Shown here: piece by piece, positions 1 through 9,359 of the stretch
Numbering within the stretch: the first letter of the stretch is position 1
Layout: the number at the start of each line of letters is the position of its first letter
Origin: an uncultured Exiguobacterium sp.
GTDB taxonomy: Bacteria > Bacillota > Bacilli > Exiguobacteriales > Exiguobacteriaceae
Assembly (NCBI GenBank): GCA_913775715.1
Contig: CAJYMC010000007.1
Location: 434,001-498,000, forward strand
Direction: 5' to 3'
DNA: 64,000 nt
Translations under genes and position numbers: made by a program
The notes under the pieces: generated by a model
Seen by the model: only the letters and a program-made list of their open reading frames with translations
Databases searched by the model: none
What the model was told of the DNA's origin: nothing

Positions 1-897
1 GGAACACTACGTGAAGTGATCGATGCCGGGTACGACGTCGTCGGTGTTGTCTCACAACCAGATAAACCGGTCGGACGAAAACGGGAAGTCAAACCGACAC
101 CAGTGAAACTAGTTGCGATGGAACACGCTATTCCTGTGTTGCAACCGAAACGGATTCGAGAGGATTATCAAGATGTTCTCGATTTAAAACCAGACCTCAT
201 CATCACGGCAGCTTACGGTCAGATTGTACCGACAGCGATTTTGGAAGCACCACGTTTTGGGGCGATCAACGTCCATGCGTCACTCTTGCCGAAATATCGT
301 GGCGGTGCACCGATTCATCAAGCAATCATCGATGGTGAAAAAGAGACGGGCGTGACGATCATGTATATGGTCGATCGACTAGACGCGGGTGATATGTTGT
401 CAAAAATCATTGTTCCGATCGAAGAAAACGATACAGTCGGAACGATGTTTGAAAAATTAGCGGACGCAGGAGCGCGTCTGTTGCTTGAAACCTTACCGCG
501 TCTGTTCGCAGGTGAATTGACACCGGAAGCACAAGTCGAGGCAGAAGCGACGTTTGCACCGAATATCTCACGTGAACGGGAACGGCTTGATTTTACGTTA
601 CCGGGTGAAACACTCTATGATCAAATCCGAGGAATGAATCCTTTCCCGAGCACGTATACGATGCTCGGTGATGACCGATTGAAAGTCTTTTTCGCGACGA
701 AAGTCAAAGGGACGGGACGACCGGGTGAAATCATTGCTTTAGAAGCGGATGGCCCCGTCATCGCGACAGGTTCGGAAACAGCGTTGAAGCTGATCGACTT
801 ACAGCCGTCCGGAAAAAAACGGATGGATGGTGCCACGTTCATGCGCGGAATCGGTCAATCGCTTGAACTCGGACAACAAGTAGGTGAGAACGCATGA
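1..897 (+). CDS. fmt: Methionyl-tRNA formyltransferase, 5' end cut by window edge
   Basis: Transfers a formyl group from 10-formyl-tetrahydrofolate to Met-tRNA(fMet), giving the initiator tRNA used in bacterial translation. The frame is open to the first base, where it reads G-T-L-R-E-V-I-D; the GTG at position 16 is internal, so the true start lies upstream. About 298 residues are visible against a usual 310-317, so roughly 15-20 N-terminal residues are missing. The catalytic-domain signature NVHASLLPKYRGGAPI and the following C-terminal OB-like domain are present. The stop overlaps the next start (ATGA), so it is co-translated with rsmB, as in B. subtilis. Identification is firm. Confidence 0.95.
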   Translation, partial: GTLREVIDAGYDVVGVVSQPDKPVGRKREVKPTPVKLVAMEHAIPVLQPKRIREDYQDVLDLKPDLIITAAYGQIVPTAILEAPRFGAINVHASLLPKYRGGAPIHQAIIDGEKETGVTIMYMVDRLDAGDMLSKIIVPIEENDTVGTMFEKLADAGARLLLETLPRLFAGELTPEAQVEAEATFAPNISRERERLDFTLPGETLYDQIRGMNPFPSTYTMLGDDRLKVFFATKVKGTGRPGEIIALEADGPVIATGSETALKLIDLQPSGKKRMDGATFMRGIGQSLELGQQVGENA

Positions 898-2225
898 ATG
901 TACGCGACGCAGCAGTAACGACACTGATGAAAATTGGTCAAGGTGGTGCCTTCTCGACGATCACGGTCCACCAGATGCTTGAAAAGCGTGCTATCTCAGC
1001 AACAGATGTCGGTCTGTTCACGGAACTCGTCTACGGGACGCTCAGTCGTGAATTGACACTGGATTATATTTTGGAGCCGTATCTAGCGAAACAGAAAAAA
1101 CTTGACCCATTCATGCGTCCATTGTTACGGATGAGTGTGTATCAATTGTTTTATCTTGATCGTGTACCGGATCATGCCGTCATCCATGAAGCTGTCGAGA
1201 TTGCTAAAAAACGTGGAAAAGTCCACGTCTCGAAAGTCGTCAATGGAGTGCTCCGAAATGTATTACGGGCGGGAATGCCTCACTTCGCTGAGATTGAGCC
1301 TGTCGCAAAACGAATCAGCATCGAAACGAGTCATCCGCAGTGGCTCGTCGAACGCTGGATTAAACTGTTTGGTCCGGAAGAAACGCTTCAAATCTGTCAA
1401 TTGAATAACACGCCTGCACCAGTCACGGTTCGCATCAATCGGACGAAGACGACGCGAGAGGAAGCGATCGAACTTCTACTCGACCAAGGTGTGACGGCAA
1501 AACCATCTACGGTCGCGCCAGACGGTCTCGAAATTGAACGAGGAAGTGTCCAAAAAACGGATTTGATCGATCGCGGCTATCTTTCTTTGCAGGATGAGAG
1601 CTCAATGCTCGTCGCCCGTGCACTCGGTGCAGAATCATCCGATCATGTACTCGACAGCTGTGCCGCACCTGGTGGGAAAGCGATGCACATTGCTGAAGGT
1701 TTGACGACTGGGACTTTGCAAGCACTTGATCTTCATCCACATAAGATTAAATTGATTGAACAACAAGCGACACGATTAGGTCTTACGACTGTTCAAGCAG
1801 AAGCGTTAGATGCCCGTAAAGCAGGGGAACGCTTCGAAGTAGAATCCTTTGATCGGATTCTTGTCGACGCGCCTTGTTCAGGACTCGGTGTCATTCGGAG
1901 AAAACCAGATATCAAATGGACGAAACGTCCAGAACAACTCGAGCAACTTCCGAAAATTCAACGAGATATTCTGACATCTGTCTTACCACTCGTGAAAAAG
2001 GGTGGAACCTTCGTCTATTCGACTTGTACGATTGATCCGGTCGAAAACGAGGAGCAGACAGCGTTCATTCTCGATCAAGGGTTCGATTTTGATACATCTT
2101 TCGCGGCACGCATGCCAGAATCCGTACGACATCTGATCGGGGATCGAGCAGAACTCAAGTTGTTACCGACGACAGTCGGAACGGACGGCTTCTATATTGC
2201 CGCGTTTAAAAAACGAGAAGATTGA
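894..2225 (+). CDS. rsmB: 16S rRNA (cytosine-967-C5)-methyltransferase RsmB
   Basis: SAM-dependent methyltransferase that makes m5C967 in 16S rRNA. The 443 residues have a NusB-like N-terminal RNA-binding domain (about 1-140) and a C-terminal Rossmann methyltransferase domain. The SAM motif is DSCAAPGGKAMHIAE; the two family cysteines are C328 in DAPCSG and C378 in YSTCT. Length is normal. Its ATG overlaps the fmt stop. In B. subtilis rlmN follows; here prpC comes next after 18 bases, so rlmN is absent from this position. Confidence 0.95.
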   Translation: MNVRDAAVTTLMKIGQGGAFSTITVHQMLEKRAISATDVGLFTELVYGTLSRELTLDYILEPYLAKQKKLDPFMRPLLRMSVYQLFYLDRVPDHAVIHEAVEIAKKRGKVHVSKVVNGVLRNVLRAGMPHFAEIEPVAKRISIETSHPQWLVERWIKLFGPEETLQICQLNNTPAPVTVRINRTKTTREEAIELLLDQGVTAKPSTVAPDGLEIERGSVQKTDLIDRGYLSLQDESSMLVARALGAESSDHVLDSCAAPGGKAMHIAEGLTTGTLQALDLHPHKIKLIEQQATRLGLTTVQAEALDARKAGERFEVESFDRILVDAPCSGLGVIRRKPDIKWTKRPEQLEQLPKIQRDILTSVLPLVKKGGTFVYSTCTIDPVENEEQTAFILDQGFDFDTSFAARMPESVRHLIGDRAELKLLPTTVGTDGFYIAAFKKRED

Positions 2226-2243
2226 CACGAACGGAGGACTGTC

Positions 2244-2978
2244 ATGGAGTTAGCGCACCTTTCGACTACTGGGAAAGTCAGGACTAAAAATGAGGATACG
2301 GTATTACTCGTCGGAAACGCTGAACGTGGTCTTGCCGTCGTTGCAGATGGTATGGGGGGGCACGCTGCTGGCGATATCGCAAGTGAAATCGTCCGTAAAG
2401 TCTTTGAAGCTGCTTTTTCGAGTATGCCCAATCGTCCGATGGAATTGTCGGATTGGATTGAACAACGTGTAACTGAGGCGAATGCTCAAATCCTTCAGTT
2501 CTCCAAGGAAGAACAGCTTGCGATCGTCGGAACGACCATTGCATGCGTCTGCTGGGTGGAAGAGTTGCTCGTTATTGGTCATGTCGGGGATAGTAGGGTC
2601 TATGCCCTTGAAGAATCGACGTTAAAACAATTGACGGATGATCATTCCTACGTCAATATGTTGCGACAAATGGGAGAACTTTCAGATGAGGAAGTCGAAA
2701 ACCATCCGCGTAAGAATGTTATTACACGATCGGTCGGTTCGAATGAAACGGTGGAAGTCGATATTCAAGTCAGGGATGCTCCAGACTATGATCTCGTCCT
2801 CGTTTGTAGTGACGGATTGACCGATGAAGTACCAGACGATGTCATCGAACAGATCATTTTACAGGATGAACCGCTCGATGAAATTGTCGAACGATTGGTG
2901 AAAGAAGCGAATGCTCGAGGAGGCGCAGATAATATCACGATTGCCGCCATCCGTTTTAAAGAAAGAAAGAGGGTCTGA
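2244..2978 (+). CDS. prpC: PP2C-type Ser/Thr protein phosphatase PrpC
   Basis: Metal-dependent protein phosphatase that reverses PrkC phosphorylation. The 244-residue protein has the ordered PP2C motifs: N-terminal K-N-E-D, DGMGGHAAGD (D35 and G36 bind the metal pair), GHVGDSRVY, CSDGLTD and the C-terminal GADNIT aspartate. The start follows a GGAGG Shine-Dalgarno sequence at about 2232. It lies immediately before prkC with a two-base gap, the classic phosphatase-kinase pair of Bacillota. No membrane segment is visible, so it is cytosolic. Confidence 0.95.
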   Translation: MELAHLSTTGKVRTKNEDTVLLVGNAERGLAVVADGMGGHAAGDIASEIVRKVFEAAFSSMPNRPMELSDWIEQRVTEANAQILQFSKEEQLAIVGTTIACVCWVEELLVIGHVGDSRVYALEESTLKQLTDDHSYVNMLRQMGELSDEEVENHPRKNVITRSVGSNETVEVDIQVRDAPDYDLVLVCSDGLTDEVPDDVIEQIILQDEPLDEIVERLVKEANARGGADNITIAAIRFKERKRV

Positions 2979-2980
2979 AT

Positions 2981-4915
2981 ATGCGATACGGAGATCGATT
3001 AAATGACCGCTACCGCATAGAACGGCTAGTTGGAAGTGGCGGGATGGCGAATGTCTATCAAGCCTATGATGAGATTTTAAAGCGTCATGTCGCAATCAAA
3101 ATTTTACGGACCGAATTTTCGCATGACGAACAGTTCATTCGTCGATTCGAACGTGAAGCACATGCTGCCACCAGTTTGAATCATCCAAACATCGTTGCCG
3201 TCTATGATGTAGGCGAAGAAGATGCCATCTATTACATCGTCATGGAGTATATCGATGGTATGACATTAAAGACATTTTGTGAAAATCAAGCTTTACCTGT
3301 ACCACAGGCCGTCGATATCATCGCTCAAATTTGTGATGCGATCGATCATGCCCATGCACACCGAATCATTCATCGCGACATCAAGCCGCAGAACATGTTA
3401 ATCCGAGAAGATGGTACCGTTAAAGTGACGGATTTCGGAATCGCCGTGGCGATGTCGAATGCAACGCTGACGCATACGATGTCCGTCCTTGGATCCGTGC
3501 ATTACTTTTCACCAGAACAAGCTAAAGGTAAATTTGCGGATGAGAAGTCGGATATCTATTCGCTGGGTGCCGTCTTATACGAACTCGTCACAGGACAAGT
3601 ACCATTCGAAGGAGACTCACCGGTTGCGATTGCGCTGAAGCACCTGCAAGATACACCGCGTCGTCCATCCGTATTGAATCCTAGAGTGCCGCAAGCGCTC
3701 GAGAACTGTATCATGCAGGCACTCGCAAAAGCACCGCATGACCGCCAACAGTCCGTCGCAGCATTTAAAGAAGACATGGTGACGGCGTTGTCTGACGAAC
3801 GAGCAAGTGAAGGCATTCGAGGGGCGGAAGAGGATGAGATGGAAAAGACGATGGTTTTGTCACCAGTACAAGTTCCAGATGAGACGAAAATGGAACCAGA
3901 ATCACCCGCTGTCACGACCGTCCAACCGAAACCACCTGAGAATAAAAAGAAGAAACGCTGGTGGATTATTCTCGTATTACTCGTGTTACTCGGTGGAGCG
4001 GCTACCGCGTTTGCGATGTGGCCAGATCCGACGGTCACCGTCCCATCCGTCGTCAAAACGGATGGAGATGAAGCAGAAACGAAACTTGAGAAACTCGGAT
4101 TCGTCGTTGAGACGACAGAACGAAATAGTGACACGGTTGATGAGGGTGATGTTATTAGCCAGACACCGCGTGAAAACGCACAGGTGAAAAAAGGCTCGAC
4201 GGTCAATTTGGTCGTCTCTACCGGTAGTGCGCCGGTAGAGGTACCAGATGTGACAGACGATGCTGAAAAAGAAGCGATCGCGACATTAAAAGAAGCCGGG
4301 TTCGCGAAGGTCGAAGTCGAACGTGAGAAGTCAGATGAGATAGATCGAGGAAATGTCATTCGGCAGTCGATTTCTGCTGGTACGGAAGTGATCGCGAAAG
4401 AACAGACGATCACAATTACCGTCTCGGAAGGAACTTCTTCTTTCGAGTTGAAGGATTTGACGAATTTATCAAGTGATGAGGCTAAAGCGTACCTTGATAA
4501 GGTCGGCCTAGACGGAACATTCGAGCAAGAATTCTCTAGCGACGTAAAACTCGACCAAGTCATCCGTCAGTTCCCACAAGCGGGTGCGCAAGTCGAACCG
4601 AACGACTCTGTGACCGTCTTTATCTCAAAAGGTGAGGAAGAAAAAACAGTGACGGCAACGTTCCCTGAAAAGGTCGTCTATGATGCGGTCAGCGAGGGTG
4701 AAGACGAGGAACCACCAAAACAAGTCATTCGGATTGAGACGGAAGATGCGAAAGGGAAGCGGACCGTCATCGAGGAATCGATTGACCAAGATGAGACATT
4801 CGACGTGCCGGTGACGATTGATCCGGGAGAAGAAGGCAAGATTACGATTTATAAAGACGATACGGTGTATCGTTCAAAAACCATCACGTACAATCAAGCA
4901 AAAGACGCACAGTGA
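2981..4915 (+). CDS. prkC: PASTA-domain Ser/Thr protein kinase PrkC
   Basis: Membrane kinase that senses peptidoglycan fragments through extracellular PASTA repeats and phosphorylates cytosolic targets. In its 644 residues I see the glycine loop (G18-S-G-G), catalytic K40, HRD 131-133, DFG 151-153 and a TLTHT-type activation loop near 162-166. A basic patch precedes one membrane helix (about 327-346). Three PASTA repeats follow at about 349-415, 417-484 and 487-551, then a C-terminal domain of about 85 residues that is probably Ig-like. The rsgA gene follows, and RsgA is a known PrkC substrate in Bacillus. Domain order matches the family. Confidence 0.96.
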   Translation: MRYGDRLNDRYRIERLVGSGGMANVYQAYDEILKRHVAIKILRTEFSHDEQFIRRFEREAHAATSLNHPNIVAVYDVGEEDAIYYIVMEYIDGMTLKTFCENQALPVPQAVDIIAQICDAIDHAHAHRIIHRDIKPQNMLIREDGTVKVTDFGIAVAMSNATLTHTMSVLGSVHYFSPEQAKGKFADEKSDIYSLGAVLYELVTGQVPFEGDSPVAIALKHLQDTPRRPSVLNPRVPQALENCIMQALAKAPHDRQQSVAAFKEDMVTALSDERASEGIRGAEEDEMEKTMVLSPVQVPDETKMEPESPAVTTVQPKPPENKKKKRWWIILVLLVLLGGAATAFAMWPDPTVTVPSVVKTDGDEAETKLEKLGFVVETTERNSDTVDEGDVISQTPRENAQVKKGSTVNLVVSTGSAPVEVPDVTDDAEKEAIATLKEAGFAKVEVEREKSDEIDRGNVIRQSISAGTEVIAKEQTITITVSEGTSSFELKDLTNLSSDEAKAYLDKVGLDGTFEQEFSSDVKLDQVIRQFPQAGAQVEPNDSVTVFISKGEEEKTVTATFPEKVVYDAVSEGEDEEPPKQVIRIETEDAKGKRTVIEESIDQDETFDVPVTIDPGEEGKITIYKDDTVYRSKTITYNQAKDAQ

Positions 4916-4940
4916 ATGTGATGAAAAAGGAGTGCATAGG

Positions 4941-5846
4941 ATGACGGAACAACGCATCGAAGAGAATCGAGAAGGAACGATCATACGCCTGCAGGGTGGC
5001 TTTTATGATGTTATGACACCAGAAGGAGAGGTCCGTTCACGGGCACGAGGGAATTTCCGAAAACGCGGCATCAGTCCAGTCGTTGGAGACGAAGTCGTTC
5101 TCCATATCGAAAGTGAGACCGGGTATATTCTCGAAGTGAAGGAGCGGGACAACTTTTTAGTACGCCCGCCTGTCGCGAATATCGACCAGGCGTTGCTCGT
5201 CGTTTCGGCGGCAGAACCTGATTTTTCAGCGCACTTGCTCGACCGATTTCTCGTTTTGATCGAAGCGAAGGAAATTCAACCCGTCATCCTGTTGACGAAA
5301 ATGGACTTGCTGGACGATGTCAAAGGACCAGCTGTTCGAGACGCCATTGCCGCTTATCGAAAGATTGGTTATACGGTCATCGAGACATCAAGTGAGACGT
5401 TGACAGGCGTTGAGCAAGTCCGCCCGTTACTTGCCGGTAAAACGAGCGTACTCGCCGGACAATCCGGTGTCGGGAAAAGTTCGCTCTTGAACGCTCTTGA
5501 ACCATCTCTTGATTTAGAAACGAGTGCGATTTCGAAATCACTCGGACGCGGGCGGCATACGACACGACACGTCACGTTGATGCCGCTTGCCGGAGGATTG
5601 ATTGCTGATACGCCAGGTTTCTCGAACCTTGATTTTCCGTATGAAATGGAAATCGAGGATGTACGATGGAGTTTTCCTGAATTCGTGGCTGTACAAGATG
5701 AGTGCAAATACCGAGGTTGCTTGCATTTAAATGAACCCGGTTGTGCTGTCAAGGAAGCCGTCGAGGCACAAGAAATCATGTCCTCTCGTTATGAGAACTA
5801 TGGTATGTTTATAGACGAAATCAAGAATCGAGCCCGGAGGTATTGA
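4941..5846 (+). CDS. rsgA: Ribosome small-subunit GTPase RsgA (CpgA/YjeQ)
   Basis: Circularly permuted GTPase that checks late maturation of the 30S subunit. The ATG at 4941 is chosen because AAGGAG lies 8-10 bases upstream and the product (301 aa) then has family length; the frame also stays open upstream to 4818 over the end of prkC. There is an N-terminal OB fold (about 1-70), then permuted G motifs: TKMD (G4) before GQSGVGKSS (G1), then DTPG (G3). A C-terminal zinc motif of Cys/His residues follows (C-K-Y-R-G-C-L-H, then C). It follows prkC by 25 bases and overlaps no other gene. Confidence 0.95.
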   Translation: MTEQRIEENREGTIIRLQGGFYDVMTPEGEVRSRARGNFRKRGISPVVGDEVVLHIESETGYILEVKERDNFLVRPPVANIDQALLVVSAAEPDFSAHLLDRFLVLIEAKEIQPVILLTKMDLLDDVKGPAVRDAIAAYRKIGYTVIETSSETLTGVEQVRPLLAGKTSVLAGQSGVGKSSLLNALEPSLDLETSAISKSLGRGRHTTRHVTLMPLAGGLIADTPGFSNLDFPYEMEIEDVRWSFPEFVAVQDECKYRGCLHLNEPGCAVKEAVEAQEIMSSRYENYGMFIDEIKNRARRY

Positions 5847-5848
5847 AG

Positions 5849-6505
5849 ATGATTAAAATTGCACCATCTATCTTATCAGCAGATTTTGCGAATCTCGAGC
5901 GTGATGTCAAAGCAGTCGAAGTAGCAGGCGCGGACTATATTCATTTCGATGTCATGGACGGTCAGTTCGTACCGAACATCTCGTTTGGACTACCTGTGCT
6001 TAGCAGTTTACGTCAAAAGACGGATATGATTCTCGATGTTCATTTAATGATCGACCAGCCAGAACGTTTCGTTGAAGATTTCGTCAAGGCAGGAGCAGAC
6101 ATCGTGACGTTCCACGTCGAAGCGACGAATCATGTCCATCGTGTCTTACAACAAATCAAAGCAGCGGGTGCGAAGGCAGGAGTCGTCTTGAATCCGCACA
6201 CGCCATTATCAACGATTGAACACGTCCTTGAGGATGTCGACATGGTCTTATTGATGACGGTCAATCCGGGCTTCGGTGGACAAGCCTTCATCGAGCGTGT
6301 CATGCCGAAGCTCGCAACACTCGCGCAAATGAAAGCAGATCGTGGTCTGACATTTGAAATCGAAATTGATGGTGGTGTCAATCCGGAAACGGCAAAGCTT
6401 TGCATCGATAATGGTGCCAACGTTCTCGTCGCAGGATCAGCAATCTATAATGCACCAGACTATGCGGAAGCAATCACTAGCATTCGTCAAGGGGCTGCCG
6501 TATAA
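5849..6505 (+). CDS. rpe: Ribulose-5-phosphate 3-epimerase
   Basis: Interconverts ribulose-5-P and xylulose-5-P in the pentose phosphate pathway. This is a 218-residue TIM barrel with the family signatures [12 protein letters not shown] and VNPGFGGQ and the phosphate-binding IDGGVN/AGSAIY. The ATG at 5849 has GGAGG (5836-5840) at ideal spacing; an in-frame TTG at 5843 would overlap rsgA and lacks spacing. The rsgA-rpe order is conserved in Bacilli. A perfect TATAAT box covers its stop codon and may serve the downstream riboswitch. Confidence 0.95.
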   Translation: MIKIAPSILSADFANLERDVKAVEVAGADYIHFDVMDGQFVPNISFGLPVLSSLRQKTDMILDVHLMIDQPERFVEDFVKAGADIVTFHVEATNHVHRVLQQIKAAGAKAGVVLNPHTPLSTIEHVLEDVDMVLLMTVNPGFGGQAFIERVMPKLATLAQMKADRGLTFEIEIDGGVNPETAKLCIDNGANVLVAGSAIYNAPDYAEAITSIRQGAAV

Positions 6506-6532
6506 TAAAAACGAGAAAACGAAATATGATGA

Positions 6533-6627
6533 CCGCAAGGGGTGTCGCTTGAAAAGCGGCTGAGAGGAGTCTTTTAGACTTTAACCCTTCGAACCTGTTC
6601 CGTTCAAACGGACGTAGGGATGTGGCG
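6533..6627 (+). ncRNA. TPP (thi-box) riboswitch
   Basis: The conserved THI-box elements occur in order: GGGGTGTCGCTT (P1/P2 5' side), GGCTGAGAGG, then ACCCTTCGAACCTG and GGACGTAGGGATGTGG. Spacing and helices fit the thiamine-pyrophosphate aptamer. It sits directly upstream of an intrinsic terminator (6635-6664) and the thiT start, so TPP binding most likely favours termination. A TATAAT at 6501-6506 is a candidate -10; its -35 is poor. Confidence 0.93.
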
Positions 6628-6634
6628 CACGCAG

Positions 6635-6664
6635 GCAGTACGGCGTTCGTCGTACTGCTTTTTT
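6635..6664 (+). terminator. Riboswitch expression-platform terminator
   Basis: A perfect 8-bp stem, GCAGTACG with CGTACTGC, around an eight-base loop, followed by six T. It lies 8 bases after the TPP aptamer and 33 bases before the thiT start codon. This is the expected OFF structure for transcriptional control of thiT-thiN. Confidence 0.88.
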
Positions 6665-6697
6665 GCGTCCTCTCGTACAATGAAGGAGGAAAATAGC

Positions 6698-7258
6698 ATG
6701 AAACGGTTACAAATGATGATGGAAATCGCCATCTTCGCCAGTCTCGGAGTCGTCTTTGATTTATTGATTCCATTCAAAATGCCACAAGGTGGCTCGATCA
6801 GCTTAGCGATGCTACCAATCTTCGTCATGGCATTTCGCCACGGTGTCGTCGGTGGTGTCGTCACGGGAGCGCTTGTCGGTACGATTCAATTGATGTTCGC
6901 TCCACAAGTCTTGACGATCGTTCAACCGATGCTTGACTACACGATTGCGTATGGTGTCGTCGGATTAAGTGGTCTGTTTGCGCGTCAAGTCAGACAAGCA
7001 GCACGTAACGGACAAAAGAAAAGCTTGATGGCGTTCGTTCTCCTGGCGACGTTATTAGGCGCAGGACTCCGATATATCTGTCATGTCATCAGCGGAGTCG
7101 TCTTTTTTGCTGAGTATGCGGAAGGTCCAGTCGTACCGTATTCATTGATTTATAATGCGACATACATGGTACCGTCTTACGTTCTTTGTGGTGTCGTTGC
7201 GGGTCTTTTATTCACGACTGCGCCACGCTTACTACGTTATTCGGCACGAGGCGTCTGA
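6698..7258 (+). CDS. thiT: ECF thiamine transporter substrate-binding subunit ThiT
   Basis: S component of an energy-coupling-factor importer for thiamine; the energising EcfA/EcfT module is expected elsewhere. This 186-residue, very hydrophobic protein has about six membrane helices and begins MKRLQMMMEIA, typical of ThiT/YuaJ. The start at 6698 has AAGGAGGA 8 bases upstream; the reading frame is open farther upstream into the riboswitch terminator, which is not coding. It is controlled by the upstream TPP riboswitch. thiN follows after one base, so uptake and pyrophosphorylation are co-regulated. Function rests on family resemblance plus the riboswitch. Confidence 0.88.
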   Translation: MKRLQMMMEIAIFASLGVVFDLLIPFKMPQGGSISLAMLPIFVMAFRHGVVGGVVTGALVGTIQLMFAPQVLTIVQPMLDYTIAYGVVGLSGLFARQVRQAARNGQKKSLMAFVLLATLLGAGLRYICHVISGVVFFAEYAEGPVVPYSLIYNATYMVPSYVLCGVVAGLLFTTAPRLLRYSARGV

Positions 7259-7259
7259 G

Positions 7260-7862
7260 ATGCGGGCGATTCTCGTCTGTGCCGGTCCGCGAGAAGAAGC
7301 GCCGGATTTACGGACATTTTGTCAGCCGGGTGATTTCATCGTCGGTGTCGACGGTGGTGTTCAGACGATTGAATCGTTTGGGCTGACATGCGACCTGACG
7401 ATTGGTGATTTTGATTCGCTTGGTTATGTACCAGAAGGGGCAATCGTTCATCCGGCCGAGAAAGATGAAACGGATCTCGAACTGGCACTTCGTACAGTCT
7501 CAGAGAAGAAACAGTTTGAGGATACCTTCATCGTCGGGGCGACAGGTGGGCGGCTCGACATGACCGTCCAAAATGTATATCTATTGAAGCGATACCCAGA
7601 GGCACGACTCGTGACGAAACGAGAAGAGGTACGATACTTGGCTGAGGGAACGTATGCAGTCGAAGCAGGGAGCTATCATTATCTTTCGTTCATTCCACTC
7701 GTACCATCGACTTTAAGCTTATCCGGAGTCAAATATCCACTTGATGCACACCCGGTTCCGGTCGGAGGTTCCTTGACCGTCAGTAATGAATGGTGTGCGT
7801 CAGAAGCGAAGGTGGAGCTCCATCAAGGAGAACTATTGATGATGCGGACGCTTAAGGAATAG
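7260..7862 (+). CDS. thiN: Thiamine pyrophosphokinase
   Basis: Converts thiamine and ATP to TPP and AMP. The 200-residue protein has the family motifs DLTIGDFDSLG, the acidic DETDLELAL and GATGGRLDM, then a C-terminal beta-sandwich that binds thiamine. The ATG at 7260 is one base after the thiT stop; the frame is open upstream within thiT but that would be overlap. In B. subtilis thiN directly follows rpe; here thiT and a TPP riboswitch are interposed, so the product feeds back on its own transcription. Confidence 0.92.
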   Translation: MRAILVCAGPREEAPDLRTFCQPGDFIVGVDGGVQTIESFGLTCDLTIGDFDSLGYVPEGAIVHPAEKDETDLELALRTVSEKKQFEDTFIVGATGGRLDMTVQNVYLLKRYPEARLVTKREEVRYLAEGTYAVEAGSYHYLSFIPLVPSTLSLSGVKYPLDAHPVPVGGSLTVSNEWCASEAKVELHQGELLMMRTLKE

Positions 7863-7874
7863 CACAATCATAGG

Positions 7875-7907
7875 AAAGAGGCCGTGGATGACTCCGCGGC
7901 CTCTTTT
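7875..7907. terminator. Bidirectional terminator between thiN and the permease gene
   Basis: A 14-bp stem (7875-7888 with 7893-7906, one G-T pair) with a TGAC loop. It is flanked by A-tract on the left and T-tract on the right, so it can stop transcripts from both convergent genes. Confidence 0.88.
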
Positions 7908-7915
7908 AGATGAAA

Positions 7916-9319
7916 TTATTCTTCGAGTTGAGAAGGGGCGACACGGATGTCGCTTTGAGCGGATAGATGTTTTCCTTTGACGAAGAGATGATAACTTCCC
8001 CACATGACAAGGAAGAAAGGAACACCGATGTATAGCGCGATTCGTTGATCCGCTTGAAACGCAAGACTGACGAGGACGACGACGTTAAGTGTCAACGATA
8101 TCAGTGGTAACACCGGATAGAGTGGTGTTTTGAATTTTAATTCGGATACATCGTGTCCGTTTCGGACGAACTGACGACGAAATGCGAGCTGAGAAGCAGA
8201 GATCGAAATCCAGCCGACTTGAGCGCCGAGTCCGGCTAAGGATAAGAGCCAAATGAAGACGGTATCCTCTGCGAAAAATGCGGTCAGAAGTGATAACATC
8301 GCGAACATCATCGTAAAGAGCAGCGCCCGCATTGGCACACCACGTGCATTGACGTAAGATAATTTCTTTGAAATCATCCCTTCTTGCGCCATCGCCCATA
8401 ACATCCGGGTCGCGGCATACAGTCCGGAGTTTCCGACGGACAACAACGCCGTCAAGACGACGATGTTCATCAAATCAGCAGCGTACGGAATACCAATCGC
8501 ATCAAAGACCATGATGAACGGACTGCTGACTCCACCTGCCGTCTCATACGGAATTAATGCACCAACGATCGTAATCGATAAGACGAAGAAGATGAACGTC
8601 CGCCAGACTGTATTGCGGATCGCTTTTGGAATCGATTTTTCTGGCGTGTCGGACTCCCCAGCCGCAACACCAATCAATTCTGTTCCTTGGAAGGCGAAGT
8701 TGACGGCAATCATCGTCGTTAACACACCGAGAATCCCGTTCGGAAACCAACCGTTTGCTGTAAAATTCGCGAATAACGAGCTTGGGCGATCTGCTTCCAT
8801 CGGTAACCAGCCGAACCAGGCAGCGCCACCTAGAATGATGAAGAACAGGATTGCGAGGACTTTTAAACTCGAGAACCAGAATTCCGCTTCACCAAATGCT
8901 TTGGCGGAGACGGCATTCAGACCGAACAGTAAGACTGTAAAGACGGTACACCAGACGACGACGGGCACGTTCGGAAACCAGCGGTCCATCAAACTGCCGG
9001 CAGCTGTAATTTCGAGTGCGACCGTCACGGCCCAGCCAAGCCAATAAATCCAACCGACGGCAAAGCCGATTCCTGGTCCAATGAAGCGGGTCGTATAGGT
9101 TTGGAAGGACCCCGAGACCGGTAGATAGACCGCTAATTCCCCTAGACATAACATCGTCAGATACATGATGGTCCCACCCACGATGTAACTGAGGACCGCC
9201 CCGAGAGGTCCTGCTTGCGAAATTGTTAACCCTGACCCTAGAAATAAGCCTGTCCCGATGATTCCGCCGAGTGAAATCATGAACAGGTGTCGACTCGTCA
9301 TCTCTCGTTTGAGTTGCAT
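7916..9319 (-). CDS. Amino acid permease, APC superfamily
   Basis: Probable proton-coupled amino acid uptake permease with 12 membrane helices in 467 residues. The start at 9319 (MQLKREMTSRHLFM) has GGGGGAAG upstream and matches the conserved N-terminus of the AAT family; the frame stays open another 23 codons into the promoter, which is unlikely coding. The family motif SLGGIIGTGLFLGSG marks helix 1 and GELAVYLPVSGSFQTY helix 3. Close relatives transport basic amino acids, S-methylmethionine or others; substrate cannot be read from the sequence. Its promoter overlaps a perfect CcpA site, so it is probably repressed on preferred sugars. It sits where spoVM is found in spore formers. Confidence 0.87.
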   Translation of the reverse strand: MQLKREMTSRHLFMISLGGIIGTGLFLGSGLTISQAGPLGAVLSYIVGGTIMYLTMLCLGELAVYLPVSGSFQTYTTRFIGPGIGFAVGWIYWLGWAVTVALEITAAGSLMDRWFPNVPVVVWCTVFTVLLFGLNAVSAKAFGEAEFWFSSLKVLAILFFIILGGAAWFGWLPMEADRPSSLFANFTANGWFPNGILGVLTTMIAVNFAFQGTELIGVAAGESDTPEKSIPKAIRNTVWRTFIFFVLSITIVGALIPYETAGGVSSPFIMVFDAIGIPYAADLMNIVVLTALLSVGNSGLYAATRMLWAMAQEGMISKKLSYVNARGVPMRALLFTMMFAMLSLLTAFFAEDTVFIWLLSLAGLGAQVGWISISASQLAFRRQFVRNGHDVSELKFKTPLYPVLPLISLTLNVVVLVSLAFQADQRIALYIGVPFFLVMWGSYHLFVKGKHLSAQSDIRVAPSQLEE

Positions 9320-9359
9320 GATGACTTCCCCCAATTCTGACAAAATAAAGTACGTTCCT

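Noticed and set aside
3556..4563. 335-codon open frame on the minus strand inside prkC
   Set aside because: Serine-rich low-information product, opposite a strongly conserved kinase; a shadow of its codon usage. No ribosome site.
4818..4940. N-terminal extension of RsgA
   Set aside because: Overlaps prkC, is not family-like, and a well-placed Shine-Dalgarno supports ATG 4941.
8463..9047. 194-codon plus-strand frame opposite the permease
   Set aside because: Antisense to a conserved membrane protein; no family resemblance or ribosome site.
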